Of a stretch of 64,000 nt of DNA, positions 49,993 through 60,439 are shown piece by piece. The DNA is taken from NCBI GenBank assembly GCA_963580285.1, contig OY757013.1, forward strand, positions 151,951,900 through 152,015,899, in the 5' to 3' direction. Below the pieces are notes generated by a model. That model was not told where the DNA came from. It was given only the letters and a program-made list of their open reading frames with translations, and did not search any database. Positions within the stretch are counted from its first letter, which is position 1. Every line of letters begins with the position of its first letter. Source of the stretch: Lucinisca nassula. Its lineage: Eukaryota; Mollusca; Bivalvia; Lucinida; Lucinidae. The position numbers were made by a program, and so were the translations under genes.

Positions 49993-52438
49993 AGCCACTG
50001 GCCATTAGTGATCATTATCCTGTCTGCTTCACCAGAAAATTGACGAAAACATCTGAAACTGGACCTGTTCACAAATTCATTAATTATAGGGACACAAAAA
50101 ACTTCGATGAATCACAGTTTCTCAATGATCTCTCTGAGCAACCGTGGTCAGTGATGGACATATTTGATGATGCCAGTGATGCCTTGGATTACTTTTCTGA
50201 CATATTTGTTTCAGTCTTATCCAATCATGCCCCTGTGAAAAAAAGACGAGTGAAAAGACAAAGGCAACCAAACTGGATAAATACAGATATCTTAAATGCA
50301 ATCAAAATTAGAGACCAGTTTCATAAATCAAAAAACAATAACCAGTATTCATTTTGGAGAAATAAGGTTAAAAGTTTAATACGAAATTCTAAATCAAGGT
50401 TGTATTTGGACTCCATTAACAATAGTAGCAATCCAAAGCATCTCTGGCAAACTCTACATGACCTTACTGGCAAGTCAGCCAAACAATGCACAAACTTTAT
50501 CAGTGATGATGATGGCAATCCTATCCTGGACCCAGAAATTGCTGCTAACACTTTCAACAACTTTTTTACCTCAGTACATAAGTCCTTAAGTACAGCAAAT
50601 AGTACCTCAGATGTGAATCCTGATTTAAAAAATATCAAAAACTATGTTAAGCCAAAGCTGCAAAATACTCCAGAATTTTGTCTTTCCTTTGTGACAGAAT
50701 CCTTTATCCTGAAAGAACTTCAAAATCTTAAAGCCAATAAGGCAACTGGCATAGATGACATAGGTGCAAAGTACCTAAAACTTGCTGCTCCAATGATATC
50801 AAAACCATTAACTACCATTCTTAATTTGAGCATAAAATACAGTTCCTACCCGGATGCTCTTAAAAAGGCTAAGGTGACTCCAATTTTCAAAAAGGGAAGC
50901 ACAACACTTATAAATAACTATCGACCTATCTCTGTCCTCCCTGTTATTAATTCTATTTTTGAACGCCATGTCAGTAACTGTATGGTCACCTTCCTTGAAT
51001 CAAATAGTATTCTATATGAATATCAATCAGGTTTTAGAAGACGTCACTCTTGTCAGACTGCACTGACCAAAATTGTTGATAATTGGTTAAAAGCCCTAAA
51101 TAACAGTGAGACTGTAGGAACTGTATTTCTAGACCTAACTAAAGCCTTTGACTTAGTAAATCATGACCTACTGCTTGAAAAACTGGCAGAATACAAATTT
51201 AGCTGTAGTACACAGTTATGGTTTCAGTCCTACTTGGCAAACAGATTCCAACAAGTAAAGATTTCTGGTAAACTATCAGGCCCCAAACAGATAACAGCTG
51301 GGATACCACAAGGATCTGTTCTTGGGCCCTTGCTCTTCCTAATTTATATCAATGATTTGCCACTCTCAATCAATACATGTATCCTAGATCTGTTTGCTGA
51401 TGATGCTACCCTTTCTTCCTCCGATCCTTCCATTTTGCATCTAACAACTTGTTTGAATACTGACCTAGAAAACTTCCAGAACTGGTGTGTTAGAAATAAA
51501 ATGGTCATCAATGTCCCCAAAACTAAGGCAATGTTTGTTGCAACTAGAAATACAGGAACCAAGCTACAACAAAACTGTCCAGATCTTCTTCTTTCTGATG
51601 AGGTTATCCAAGTAACAAATAATGAAAAACTTCTGGGTGTCCATATTGATAACAGACTGTCATGGGAAACTCAAGTTGAAAACACAATTAAAAAGTGCAA
51701 TTCCCTTCTATACCTGCTCAATAGAATCAAATACTGCCTACCTATACCAACAAGAAAGCTGTTCTTTAATGCAAATGTTCTACCTCATATCGATTACTGT
51801 TGCACTGTCTGGGGGAATATTAACAACAACCTAACAGACTGCATGATAAAACTGCAGAAAAGGGCAGCCAGAATTATTCTTGATAAGAATATAGATACAC
51901 CGTCAGAGACTATGTTCACTGAATTGAAATGGATGAGATTTCCAGACAGAGTGTACTATCAAAAAGCTGTCATGATGTACAAGGTAGTCAATAACTATGC
52001 TCCATCATATCTGAAAGACTACTTTACATTCACAAGTGATATTCACCAAATATCACTAAGATCCGCTACAGACGGCTTATTGTACATACCAAAGCCGAAT
52101 ATCGAGCTCTTTCGTAACTCACTTTCATACTCTGGTTCCAGGATATGGAATGCCATCCCTGATAATATAAAACAAAGTACCTCTGTCGATCAGTTTAAAG
52201 CAAGGTACCTTCAGTGTTTTTCTCCTTAAGTTAAATTACCATTATGAATGAAGTCAGTGCTTCTAACTTATTCCAGAACATGTTCTAGCTATGCTTAATT
52301 TATGTCATCGTCTTTGTAAATGTTGTAAATATTGTATGTTTGTATATGTTTCAAAAGAGGACCCCAGGGAAGATTGGACGTATGTCCAACTGGGCCTTCT
52401 CTATAAATAAAGTCATTATTATTATTATTATTATTATT
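49993..52438 (+). mobile_element. CR1/L2-type non-LTR retrotransposon, 5' truncated
   Basis: It begins within the endonuclease domain's last motif, carries the whole reverse transcriptase frame, then a 3' untranslated part of about 200 bp. That part has a TTGGAC-GTAT-GTCCAA hairpin and ends in AAATAAAGTCATTATTATT, a (TTA)n tail. Short tandem 3' tails are typical of CR1/L2-like elements. Upstream it lacks ORF1 and most of the endonuclease. Clade assignment is from sequence flavour, not from a tree. Confidence 0.85.
50040..52229 (+). CDS. Reverse transcriptase ORF of CR1/L2-type retrotransposon (partial, open frame)
   Basis: RNA-directed DNA polymerase of a LINE, acting by target-primed reverse transcription. 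Numbering from the TTG at 50040 (the frame is open from 49995; there is no ATG here). The residues just before it read AISDHYPVCFTR, the end of an APE-type endonuclease with its SDH motif. Fingers/palm block at about 225-300 (NLKANKATGIDDIGAKYL; TPIFKKGS; NYRPISVLP 293-301), motif A FLDLTKAFD 363-371 with Asp365, GIPQGSVLGP 421-430, catalytic FADD 452-455, NEKLLGVHID near 527, then the LINE C-terminal region to ...RYLQCF. No stop or frameshift in 729 codons. The frame ends TAA at 52227. As the 5' part is lost, the copy cannot move by itself; the enzyme part could be functional if expressed. Confidence 0.9.
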   Translation: MTKTSETGPVHKFINYRDTKNFDESQFLNDLSEQPWSVMDIFDDASDALDYFSDIFVSVLSNHAPVKKRRVKRQRQPNWINTDILNAIKIRDQFHKSKNNNQYSFWRNKVKSLIRNSKSRLYLDSINNSSNPKHLWQTLHDLTGKSAKQCTNFISDDDGNPILDPEIAANTFNNFFTSVHKSLSTANSTSDVNPDLKNIKNYVKPKLQNTPEFCLSFVTESFILKELQNLKANKATGIDDIGAKYLKLAAPMISKPLTTILNLSIKYSSYPDALKKAKVTPIFKKGSTTLINNYRPISVLPVINSIFERHVSNCMVTFLESNSILYEYQSGFRRRHSCQTALTKIVDNWLKALNNSETVGTVFLDLTKAFDLVNHDLLLEKLAEYKFSCSTQLWFQSYLANRFQQVKISGKLSGPKQITAGIPQGSVLGPLLFLIYINDLPLSINTCILDLFADDATLSSSDPSILHLTTCLNTDLENFQNWCVRNKMVINVPKTKAMFVATRNTGTKLQQNCPDLLLSDEVIQVTNNEKLLGVHIDNRLSWETQVENTIKKCNSLLYLLNRIKYCLPIPTRKLFFNANVLPHIDYCCTVWGNINNNLTDCMIKLQKRAARIILDKNIDTPSETMFTELKWMRFPDRVYYQKAVMMYKVVNNYAPSYLKDYFTFTSDIHQISLRSATDGLLYIPKPNIELFRNSLSYSGSRIWNAIPDNIKQSTSVDQFKARYLQCFSP

Positions 52439-52598
52439 AGCGTGTCTGCACCCACCACCCCACATTTTAAGCCCCAGAAGCACCTAAAATCTGCATTTCT
52501 ACCCCTGGATAGTTATGTTTGCTTTAGGATTTGTTGGGTAAAAAAGTGACCTGTTTTTTCTTGCGCCTCCCCACTAAAAATATTGTGGGGGGATTGAT

Positions 52599-52775
52599 TA
52601 ATAATAATTAATGATTTTCTGGTCAAATTCCTTCTGTAAAACAGTCAAAATGACAGAGGATCGAAAATTCTGTCAACAAAGAAATTAAGTGTGAACAAAA
52701 ATTCATGCAAATCGCGTCTGGCATAAAATACACACAAAAAAAAGGTTTTAACCCTTTACCACTCAGATATGTGTT
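52599..52775 (+). repeat. ~180-bp direct repeat, right copy
   Basis: Matches 49812-49990. A second small repeat surrounds it: GTTGGGYAAAAAAGTGACC and ACTAAAAATATTGTGGGGGG at 52526-52593 and 52773-52837. Confidence 0.9.
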
Positions 52776-53285
52776 GGGCAAAAAAGTGACCTGTTTTTTC
52801 GCGCGCTCCCACTAAAAATATTGTGGGGGGATAGAAAGGGGGACATTGCCCCCCCCCCCCCCCCTCACATCCCCAAAAAATTTGGGTGTATGGCCCAACC
52901 GGCCGCTAAAATTTATATCTGAGGGTGTCTGGGGTCAAAAATGCCTGAAAATTGATGCTGATAAAACATGCTGCAAACAGTGAAAATGGCCAGTGCCCAA
53001 CACCTTAATTGTTGCCTTGACAGCTGTGTGAAGATTAAAATGTGGTCAAAAATTCATGTGAAAACACACTTTTGCCAACTTTGAGATGCCCCCTCTTTAC
53101 CATGACAACAATGATCAAGTCATGAAAGGTTGCATTTGAAAGGCTACTGCACAATGAACATTCATACTGAGTTTGGTGTAAAACAGACCATAGTTTATGA
53201 AACAATGGCTAGTTGAAGGTGCTGTCAGGTGCAACACTGTGAAAATCAGCAAAATTCACAAAATCCCTGAGTGGTAAAGGGTTAA
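52748..53285. mobile_element. P9 MITE, TTAA-bounded (538 bp)
   Basis: Perfect 19-bp inverted ends TTAACCCTTTACCACTCAG and CTGAGTGGTAAAGGGTTAA. Inside are a C run at 52850 and no hairpin of the CCTGATCAG type. It is the longest TTAA element here. Its left part is duplicated at 49963, where the retrotransposon sits. Confidence 0.8.
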
Positions 53286-53748
53286 AGCAATTTTACCTAG
53301 TGACCTAGTTTCTAATCTGACATGACCCATATTCAAGATATCATCAAGACAAACATTTTGGTGTAGTTTCATGAAGACTGAAGCAAAACTGTGGCCTCTA
53401 GAGGGTGAACTTGATTTTAAAGCAATTTGACCTAGTGACCTAGTTTTTGCTCTGACTTGACCGATATCAAGAAAAATACATGAAGATTGAAGCGAAACTC
53501 TGGCCTATAGAGTGTGAACAAGGTTTTTATGCCATTTGGCCTAGTGACCTAGTTTTCAATTTGGCATGACCAAATTCAAACTTGACCAAGATTCATCAAG
53601 ATAAACATTCTGGTAAAGTTTCATGAAGATTGAAGCAAAACTGTGACCTCTAGGGGGTGAACAAGGTGAATGTTGATAATAATTATTGATGGATGATGTA
53701 CATAGGACAGACACAGGGTGATCATAAGAGCTAATCTTAAGCACTTTG
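53286..53748 (-). mobile_element. HLR H10, related to H5, minus strand
   Basis: About three copies of the H5 unit reversed (GACCTAGTGACCTAGTTT, CATGAAGATTGAAGC, CTCTAGAGGGTGAAC). Its 5' end near 53700-53748 keeps GGGTGATCATAAGAGCTAAT, a decayed AGCTCACC terminus. The P9 element has removed or displaced the left part. Confidence 0.65.
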
Positions 53749-56331
53749 TTCATCCCCAATCTACTTATATTTTAGTTTCAGGAAGATCCGATCACAACTA
53801 AACGACTTATTGTGATGACATGGTCCAAATAGGCATTTTCAGCAAAGAAGGGGACATAACTCTATATTAAAGTAATAGGCCAACATTGTTAGTTTTTAAA
53901 CTCATTTGAGCTTTAATTCCTAACTTACTTATATATAAGTTTCAGGAAATCCAGTCAAAACTTAGGGACAATCATCATCATCATCATCATCAACGGATTT
54001 TCGATTAACATGCAGGTACAGGGGCAACATCCACATAAGTGGGCCCTCTTCCAGGTAGCCGGCTTGCTGCATGCATGGCAGATCTTACACCTTGTCTATC
54101 ATAAGGATCGATAGCAGAGAGCTTCCATTCTCTGCAATCTCTTTCTGTCAGCTGCTTCCAGGTCATCTTGGGCCTTTGTGGCCCCTGCTGTCCACCTACC
54201 TGCATGTCACAGGCAGTCTTGACTGCACCTTTGGAGCATTCCACATGTCTTTCTTTCAGGATGTCCAGGTACTCAATGCCAAGATGCTCAAGTAGCTCAC
54301 TGGACCTGATGGTGACAGTGTCCTGCGGCTTGACATTGCAGATCTGTCTGATCATTGCCCTGTCATTCCACTGAAGACGGAGGTTTGGCTTTGTCAATGG
54401 CCATGTCTCACTGGCATGGAGCATTGTGCTGTACACATGTCTATGTGTCTTGAACGAGAGATGGCTGGAAGAGAGAGCTGGTAGCAACTCCTTGAATTTC
54501 TTCCAGGCTGTTTTCACATGTGATGTGGTTGAAAGGTAGCAACCACCTGCTGCTGAGAGCATATCACCTATGTAGCAAAAGGAAGGTACAACCTCCAGCT
54601 TGTCGGATCCGACTTGGACTTCCCTCTGTTGTCTGCCATCTAAGGGGCATGCAGTTCCTTGGCACCGTGTACACCTGTAATCAGGGTCCTCCTCTATCAA
54701 GCGCTTGAGCCCACTGCATTTCCTCTGCACCAAGAACTTGCAGCCATTACAAAAGAAACTGTTGCTGCCCAGTCCAGTGTGACATACAGTGCATGGAAAC
54801 TGGCCTGTACTCTGCAGGAGGTCCAGACCTGTACCACAGATCATGACCTTTGTCTTTCCTGCATTCACTCTCAGCCCTTTTGCCTCCATTGTGTCTTTCC
54901 AAGTTAAGAGCCTCCTGACACATTCCTCAAGGGATTCAGCTATGATGACAAAGTCATCAGCATACAGGTCCTCCCAGGGGACTCCAGAGCAGAACTCGCA
55001 TGACAAGGCTTCAAGCACAATTATGAAAAGCAGTGGGCTGAGAAGAGAGCCTTGATGAACACCCACCTTCACTTCGAATTCTTCACTGTAACCATCACCA
55101 ACACAGACACGGCTCCGAGCATTAGCATACATCCCTTGGACCAGTGGCACAATCCACTCATCCACTAGTTTTCTTAGTGCCCACCAGATGACTTTCCAAG
55201 GCACTCAATGAAATGTCTTCTCCAGGTTTACAAAAGCCATGTAGGGTCTCTTGTTGGCCGGCAGATACTTCTCTTGCAGCTGCCGTACAACAAAAATTGC
55301 GTCTATTGTGCCTCTTCCTGGGACCAAGCCAAACTGGGAATCGTCGATGGACACCAACTGCCTAATGAGGCCATCCACAATCCTCTCCAGGTTGAAGGTC
55401 CAAAATAGGCATCATTTCAGCAAAGGGACGTAACTCTATGAAACCACGCCAGTTTATGAACTCATCCAAGCTGTTATCCCTAACCTACTTATGTGTTATT
55501 TTCAGGAAGATCAGATTAAAGCTGAAGGACTTATGGTGATGACAATGCCCAATTAAAGGGACATATTACTCTATGATAGTTTGAATTTGCCAGTTTTCTA
55601 ACTCATCCAAGATGTTATCCCCAACCTACTTATGTTAGTTTCAGGAAGATCTGATTAAAGCTGAAGGACTTCTGGTGATGACAAGGCCCAAAATAGGCAT
55701 TTTTAGGCAATCTAAGGCACATAACTCTATAAGCAATAGGCTAGCATCACTAGTTTTCTAACTCATCCAGCTTTTATCCCTTCTCTGGCTTAATTATTAG
55801 TAAGTTTCAAGATCAGATAAAAACTTAAGAGGCTACTGTGGTGACAAGATCAAAACTAGGCATTTTACACAATCAAGGGGACATAACTATGATTAATAGG
55901 CCGACTTCGCCAGTTCTCGAACTCATCTGAGCTTTTATCCCAAGCCTACTTTATATAAGTTTCAGAAGATCCAATCAAAACTGGAGGGGCGACTGTGGTG
56001 ACAAGGTCAAACTAGGCATTTTCAGCAATCAAGGGGACACAACTGTATGAATAAAAGGCCAACTTCACCAGTTTTTGAACTTATCCAAGCTTTTACCCCA
56101 AGCCTTCTTATATAAGTTTCAAAAAGATCTAATTAAAACTGGTGGGACCTTGTTGCCATAGCAACCAAAGTTTTTATTCCATTTCGATAATGTCATCAAT
56201 CCCGAACCAGAAGCATGATCAGCCTATAAGCTGCAGAGATATAACTGGTCAAAGGTGCTGACGGACTGACGGCGGATCAACTACCATATTATAAGCTCCC
56301 CTGGAGCCTTCATTTTTTACCCAGGTGAGCT
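53749..56331 (-). mobile_element. HLR H11, same core as H3, minus strand
   Basis: 5' end (minus) TTTTTAGCTCACCTGGG at 56319-56335 with the GGAGCTTATAATATGG follow-up. Core units at 53749-53970 and 55398-56160 (plus-strand words AGTTTCAGGAAGATC, GGTGATGACAAGG, AACTCATCCAAG) are the reverse of the H3 unit. The non-LTR copy at 53970-55397 splits the array. No 3' end is seen. Confidence 0.75.
53970..55397 (-). pseudogene. Non-LTR reverse transcriptase, 5' truncated and decayed
   Basis: Minus strand. It opens at ERIVDGLIRQLV, passes GLVPGRGTIDAIF and motif A as MAFVNLEKTFH (catalytic Asp now Asn). A TGA at 55205-55207 stands where an Arg codon CGA is expected. From 55204 the frame is open for 399 codons: HQGSLLSPLLFI, YADD at 54954-54966, then a Cys-rich segment (CTVC, FFCNGC, CSGLKR, YRCTRC), a C-terminal region with RPKMTWKQLTERDCREWK, and a stop at 54005. 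A (GAT)n 3' tail lies at 53972-53992. The family differs from the 50040 enzyme. The copy is dead: 5' truncation, stop, and a lost catalytic residue. Confidence 0.85.
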
Positions 56332-56394
56332 AAAAATGAAAATTACATCTGTAACAGTCAAAATTGGCAGTATAGGTCTCCTTAAAAATTCAAG

Positions 56395-56668
56395 CATCAC
56401 GAAAACACACCTATAATGTACTTTTGAACCCCACTTTTATACAGTAAAACTGGGGTTTAAAGGGGTAAACCTTTTTTTCTTATATCTGCTCTACAATATA
56501 GATTGTGGGTACTCGTTAGAACCGCCTCATCAAGGCGGTTCTAACGAGTACCCACAATTTATATTTTGAGCAGAAGTAAGAAAAATGTCACAATTTTTCA
56601 TCTTAAATTTTTTATTTTTTCGGCGATAAAGGTTACAATGTATTTGTATAGGTGTGTTTTTCGTAATG
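56395..56668 (+). mobile_element. Fold-R foldback element (class reference)
   Basis: CATCACGAAAACACACC to GGTGTGTTTTTCGTAATG. The central hairpin is nearly perfect: GTGGGTACTCGTTAGAACCG and CCTCATCAAGG then CGGTTCTAACGAGTACCCAC. Inner repeats AACCCCACTTTTATACAG and AAACTGGGGTTT form a second small stem. Confidence 0.85.
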
Positions 56669-57213
56669 GTATACTGACTGGGAATTTTTTGAGAGGTTTA
56701 TGGTAGGACAATTAGCAATGGACATTGCAGTTAGCCATAACTGTGTTATGCAGACATCATTGGTATCTAGCAGGTGGTAGATAATGGGGCAAGATAGGGG
56801 TTAATATTTAGGCAGGTTCTTACCTGATATTTATTGAAAAGGGATCAGGAAACTTAATTCTTTTGATCATACAAATAAAGATATATACCCTAGGAGAAAT
56901 TGTATAACATTATTACTCTGAAATAGAGAGCTTCACTCTTAAACTGTCAATCATAATGTTTGTAGTTGTCAGTTTCAAATATTTTTCTTGAATATAAGGC
57001 TTGACATTAAATATGCACTGTCCACTTGGCAGCAATTCACATGAAATGCCATTCTCAGAAACATAATTTGAAAAATAATGTTGGCGTAACTGCTGTTTTA
57101 AATTCATGGCGCTTTAAGGGTTAATTTTGTTGATTCAGCATGTCTGTATGTAAGCGGTCATAAGTGCCAGACATGATTGATGTGTGGTTAGGGGTTGGTG
57201 TGAGGGGGTGTGT
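56669..57213. other. No gene; one P8 piece
   Basis: At 56990-57123 a P8 piece (AGGCTTGACATTAAATATGC, AATTCACATGAAATGCC) ends in AAGGGTTAA. The rest is unrecognised. Confidence 0.5.
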
Positions 57214-57446
57214 TTGACCCATTGTATACTAGTGGACTCTTCCATTGCTATATGTTGGACAAGTCCATTTGTCATATAAGGGGGTGTCAGGGCTATTTTT
57301 TGTTTTTAGACTTCTGTTTTTGACGGAAAATTCTGTTAGCATATAGTGTAGGCCCTGATCAGAAGCCAAGTTCTGCGACGTCTGATCTGGGCATGCACTG
57401 TTTGCCTAGGTACCCCTTTAAGAGTTTCCCCCATGCAATGGGTCAA
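57214..57446. mobile_element. P3 hairpin MITE, complete, with altered TTAA
   Basis: TTGACCCATTGTATACTAG to CATGCAATGGGTCAA. The ends read TTGA and TCAA, so each TTAA carries one change. Flank GTTGGACAAGTCCATTTGTC; hairpin GATCAGAAGCCAAGTTCTGC / GACGTCTGATC. Confidence 0.8.
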
Positions 57447-57532
57447 AGATGGGTTTGTTATTTAGGTGCAAATCAAAGCACCGATAGCACAAAAATTCTC
57501 CCCCTCTGACAAGTTAAGCAGTGAAATTCGGC

Positions 57533-58094
57533 CTTTCTTTCTTCAAATACTGCCTACGCCCTCACAGGCATTTCCGGCAGGTGTACATTACAATTACACT
57601 CCAGATTTGCTGGATGAAATAAAAAGCTAAAAGGTTGCCTTTGGAAAAAAAAAAGAACACATAAAAGAATGAAAATTGGAGACTCGGTTTTATTGAGTCT
57701 CTTCATACACAGTTATGTAGTTTGCAAGGCTTAAGCAGTATTCGATTTTCAATGCAACCAGAATGGGCTCAATGATTCCAAAGGAAAAGAAAATATAATC
57801 TGCACTATGATGAAGCACGAGGAGACTTTTTTCAGCAGCCACACGGCACTTAACACCAGCCTACACAGTAATCATGTACTTTAACCTGCACAGGGGATAG
57901 TTCTCCCTGCACAGGGGTCCTCCAGTTAGGGTCCCGATCTGAAGGACGGTGCACTTTGTGGCATTCATCCCTTCAAATGATGCCACTGGAGCATGTTCGG
58001 ACACCGCAATTTTATTACCGCCACCGGGAATCAAACCGGGGGCCTTTAGCATCAGAGGCAAGTGCACTAACCACTGAGCTACCATGCTCCACAC
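57533..58094 (-). mobile_element. SINE-E, split by a ~240-bp segment
   Basis: Tail part 57533-57620 (GCAGGTGTACATTACAATTA) and main part 57862-58094 (CCTGCACAGGGGATAG; GGAATCAAACCGGGGGCC, B box; CACTGAGCTACCATGC, A box). The segment between them is not SINE sequence. Confidence 0.75.
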
Positions 58095-58297
58095 GCAATG
58101 CCCACGTGAAATGATACTGTAGTACATGCAGTTCTAATGCACATGTGGACACCAAAATTTACTGTAACATGTGCTGAAAAATCTAGATGACACTGGCCAG
58201 AATCAAGTGCCGGCAAGCTTCCGCTGCCAATTCACTATAATGCAAGGCACTACAAGTGTGCTATACCCTGTTCGCCTCCGCCCATTAGGGCTTGAAG

Positions 58298-58548
58298 TTA
58301 ACCCTTCTCTTGCTGAATATTCAATTTAGCCACACCCATTTCTGATTTTGAACCAATCAGATTACTTGATGTAATTTATTCCTACAAATTCATAAACTGA
58401 ATGCCAAACAGTGTAGATCCTCATCAGATCTGGATCTACACTGTTTGCAAAGATTGTCGTGAACAGCAGGATTAGGGTTCTTCAGAAGCCATCTGATCTG
58501 GATCTACACTGTTTGCAAAGATTGTCGTGAACAGCATGATAAGAGTTA
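58298..58548. mobile_element. P1 hairpin MITE with duplicated right half
   Basis: TTAACCCTTCTCTTGCTG, shortened hairpin at 58405-58445. Then the block GATCTGGATCTACACTG to TCGTGAACAGC occurs twice (58431-58480, 58492-58535). End ATAAGAGTTA. Confidence 0.8.
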
Positions 58549-58587
58549 CCGGGTAAGTGTCCTTTACAAGCACTGACCCCAATAGTT

Positions 58588-58816
58588 TTAACCCTTTTTG
58601 TACCAAATGGAATCTTCCTCCTTATATATGGCAGGAGTCCATTTAAAAATTTAGGGGTGTCAGATTATGTTTTCATCAAAACTTATTTGGAAAAGGATTG
58701 AACTTTTAGCAAACAGTGGAGGCCCTGATCAGATGCCGCGTTCTGCGGCGTCTGATCTGGGCCTGCACTGTTTGCCAGGGTACCCGTTTTGGGTTTTCTG
58801 GTACAAAACGGGTTAA
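58588..58816. mobile_element. P2 hairpin MITE, complete
   Basis: TTAACCCTTTTTGTACC to GGTACAAAACGGGTTAA. Full hairpin GATGCCGCGTTCTGCGGCGTC. Confidence 0.85.
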
Positions 58817-59238
58817 TGTACTACAAGCTGGGTATTCAACAGACAACATTCGAATCGAAACAGTTCGAGTTGTCAAGTCCTGTTTTCTGGGAAAATAAGA
58901 AAACTATCAACAATTTGTTGTCTGCTGAATTAGCCTAGAGAGTGGTATAAGTCACCATGGTGCCAAATCAGACGATGCATTCTTGAATTTTCATCAAACA
59001 TTGAACAAAATAAAAAAACAACAAATGAACCCAACACCCCTAAACATGGAAATAATCTTGTCCAAAGCTGTGAAGTGGTCAAGATTCCTATCTTCATATG
59101 GTTAACAAATACATAATATTGAAAATCACTCAGCTTTTCTTATCTGATCATATAGATAGAGGCCTCTCCATTCTCCAATAATGCCACTGGTAATTTTCCA
59201 TTACCAGCCATTCTGCTATTCATCCATTATTCACAGCA
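58817..59238. other. No gene recognised
   Basis: Unrecognised sequence, no open frame of note. Confidence 0.5.
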
Positions 59239-59610
59239 TTAACCCATATCCTGCTGAATAAATTAATTAGACACATCCTACAATCAAGTTACTTGATGTA
59301 ATTTGCAAAGTGAATGACTGTAGATCCTGATCAGATTCAGAAGCCATCTGACCTGGATCTACACTGTTTGCCCAGGAAGTAATGTAAGGGGTTTTCATGT
59401 GCAGTGGTGTTCCCTGCTGTATGACAATCCCTACCTTTATAAACTGTATATCCACATCAGATGGCTTCTGAAGCAGTCTGATCAGGATCTACACTGCTTG
59501 CCATTCAGTTTGTGCATTTAAATGACTATAATATAACAAGTAATTTGATTGGTTGATATTCAGAAATGGATGTAGCTAAATTAATTAATGCAGTGGGAAT
59601 ATGAGGTAAA
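59239..59610. mobile_element. Two degenerate P1 copies in opposite orientation
   Basis: 59239-59370 (TTAACCCATATCCTGCTG; GATTCAGAAGCCATCTG) and 59425-59610 (CCCTGCTGTATGACAATCC; GATGGCTTCTGAAGCAGTC; GATTGGTTGATATTCAG). Both have lost one end. Confidence 0.65.
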
Positions 59611-59850
59611 GGAATATTTGTCAGAACCCTATACTGTGGGCATGTTAGAATCATCTCATTGAGACGATTGAAACAAGTACCCACAAACAGGTCTGTATAA
59701 AGAAATAAGACACAAAAAAAAAAACAGTGCGTATCCAGATCAGATTAAACTGATCTCACAGTGATAAGAATAGCATGACTTTTTTTCTATAAATAACCAA
59801 TACCTTGATAGTCGTGTGGGCCTCTATGCTTATTACATCATGCACACCGT

Positions 59851-60134
59851 GCCAGCCTTGGTAGCTCAGTGGGATGAGCGTCTTACTGGTGATCAGGAGG
59901 ACATGGGTTCGATACCTGTCAGGGTTGGCAACATTCTTTTGTGGAGATCGGTCATGAAATCTTTTCTATGATCATTCTCTCCCTTCTGCTGATTCAAGAA
60001 GAGCAGTTGTTAGTTTCTGGCGAAAGAATGTGCACTGTCCTGGTTAACCGCTTACGTATACATCTGCCCAGGAAAAGTGTGGATAGGTAAGCTGACCGGC
60101 TCCAAAATTACCTAAAATAGTGTTGACTAGGCCA
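59851..60134 (+). mobile_element. SINE-A, full length
   Basis: Head GCCAGCCTTGGTAGCTCAG (A box) and GGGTTCGATACC (B box), body GGCAACATTCTTTTGTGG, 3' end GTGTTGACTAGGCCATTAA with no CAAA tail. It runs directly into the TTAA of the next element. Confidence 0.85.
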
Positions 60135-60222
60135 TTAACCCATTTAGTACCAGAAACCCCAAAATGGGTACTCTGGCAAACAGTGGAGGCCCAGATCAGA
60201 CTCCGCAGACGCGGCGTCTGAA
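60135..60222. mobile_element. P2 half element fused to SINE-C
   Basis: TTAACCCATTTAGTACC, CCCCAAAATGGGTACTC and arm GATCAGACTCCGC, then GCGGCGTCTGAAT. It stops where SINE-C's GGGCCTCC begins; P2 itself has GGGCCTGC at that place. Confidence 0.75.
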
Positions 60223-60439
60223 TGGGCCTCCGTGGCCTAGTGGATAAGAGTGCTGACACTTAATCATTAGGTCTCTCACCGCTGTGGTTCGCGCCTCGCT
60301 TGGGTCACATGTGAGACGCCTAGTTCTGCAACCGAAGGTCAGGTGGTTTTTCTCCGGGTACTCTGGTTTTTTTCCCACCTGATTAACGATCGGCTCGATA
60401 TGAGTGAAATAATCTTGAAAGAACAGTAAAACCAAAACC
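60223..60439 (+). mobile_element. SINE-C, full length (family reference)
   Basis: GGGCCTCCGTGGCCTAGTGG (A box TGGCCTAGTGG), GTGGTTCGCGCCTCGC (B box), then GTCACATGTGAGACGCC, CGAAGGTCAGGTGG, GATTAACGATCGGCTCG and AATAATCTTGAAAG. It differs from SINE-A in head, body and tail. Confidence 0.85.

Noticed and set aside
50321..50638. Minus-strand open frame of 105 codons
   Set aside because: Antisense of the reverse transcriptase ORF; no domain.
59851..59930. Second tRNA gene candidate
   Set aside because: Head of a SINE-A copy; same reasoning.
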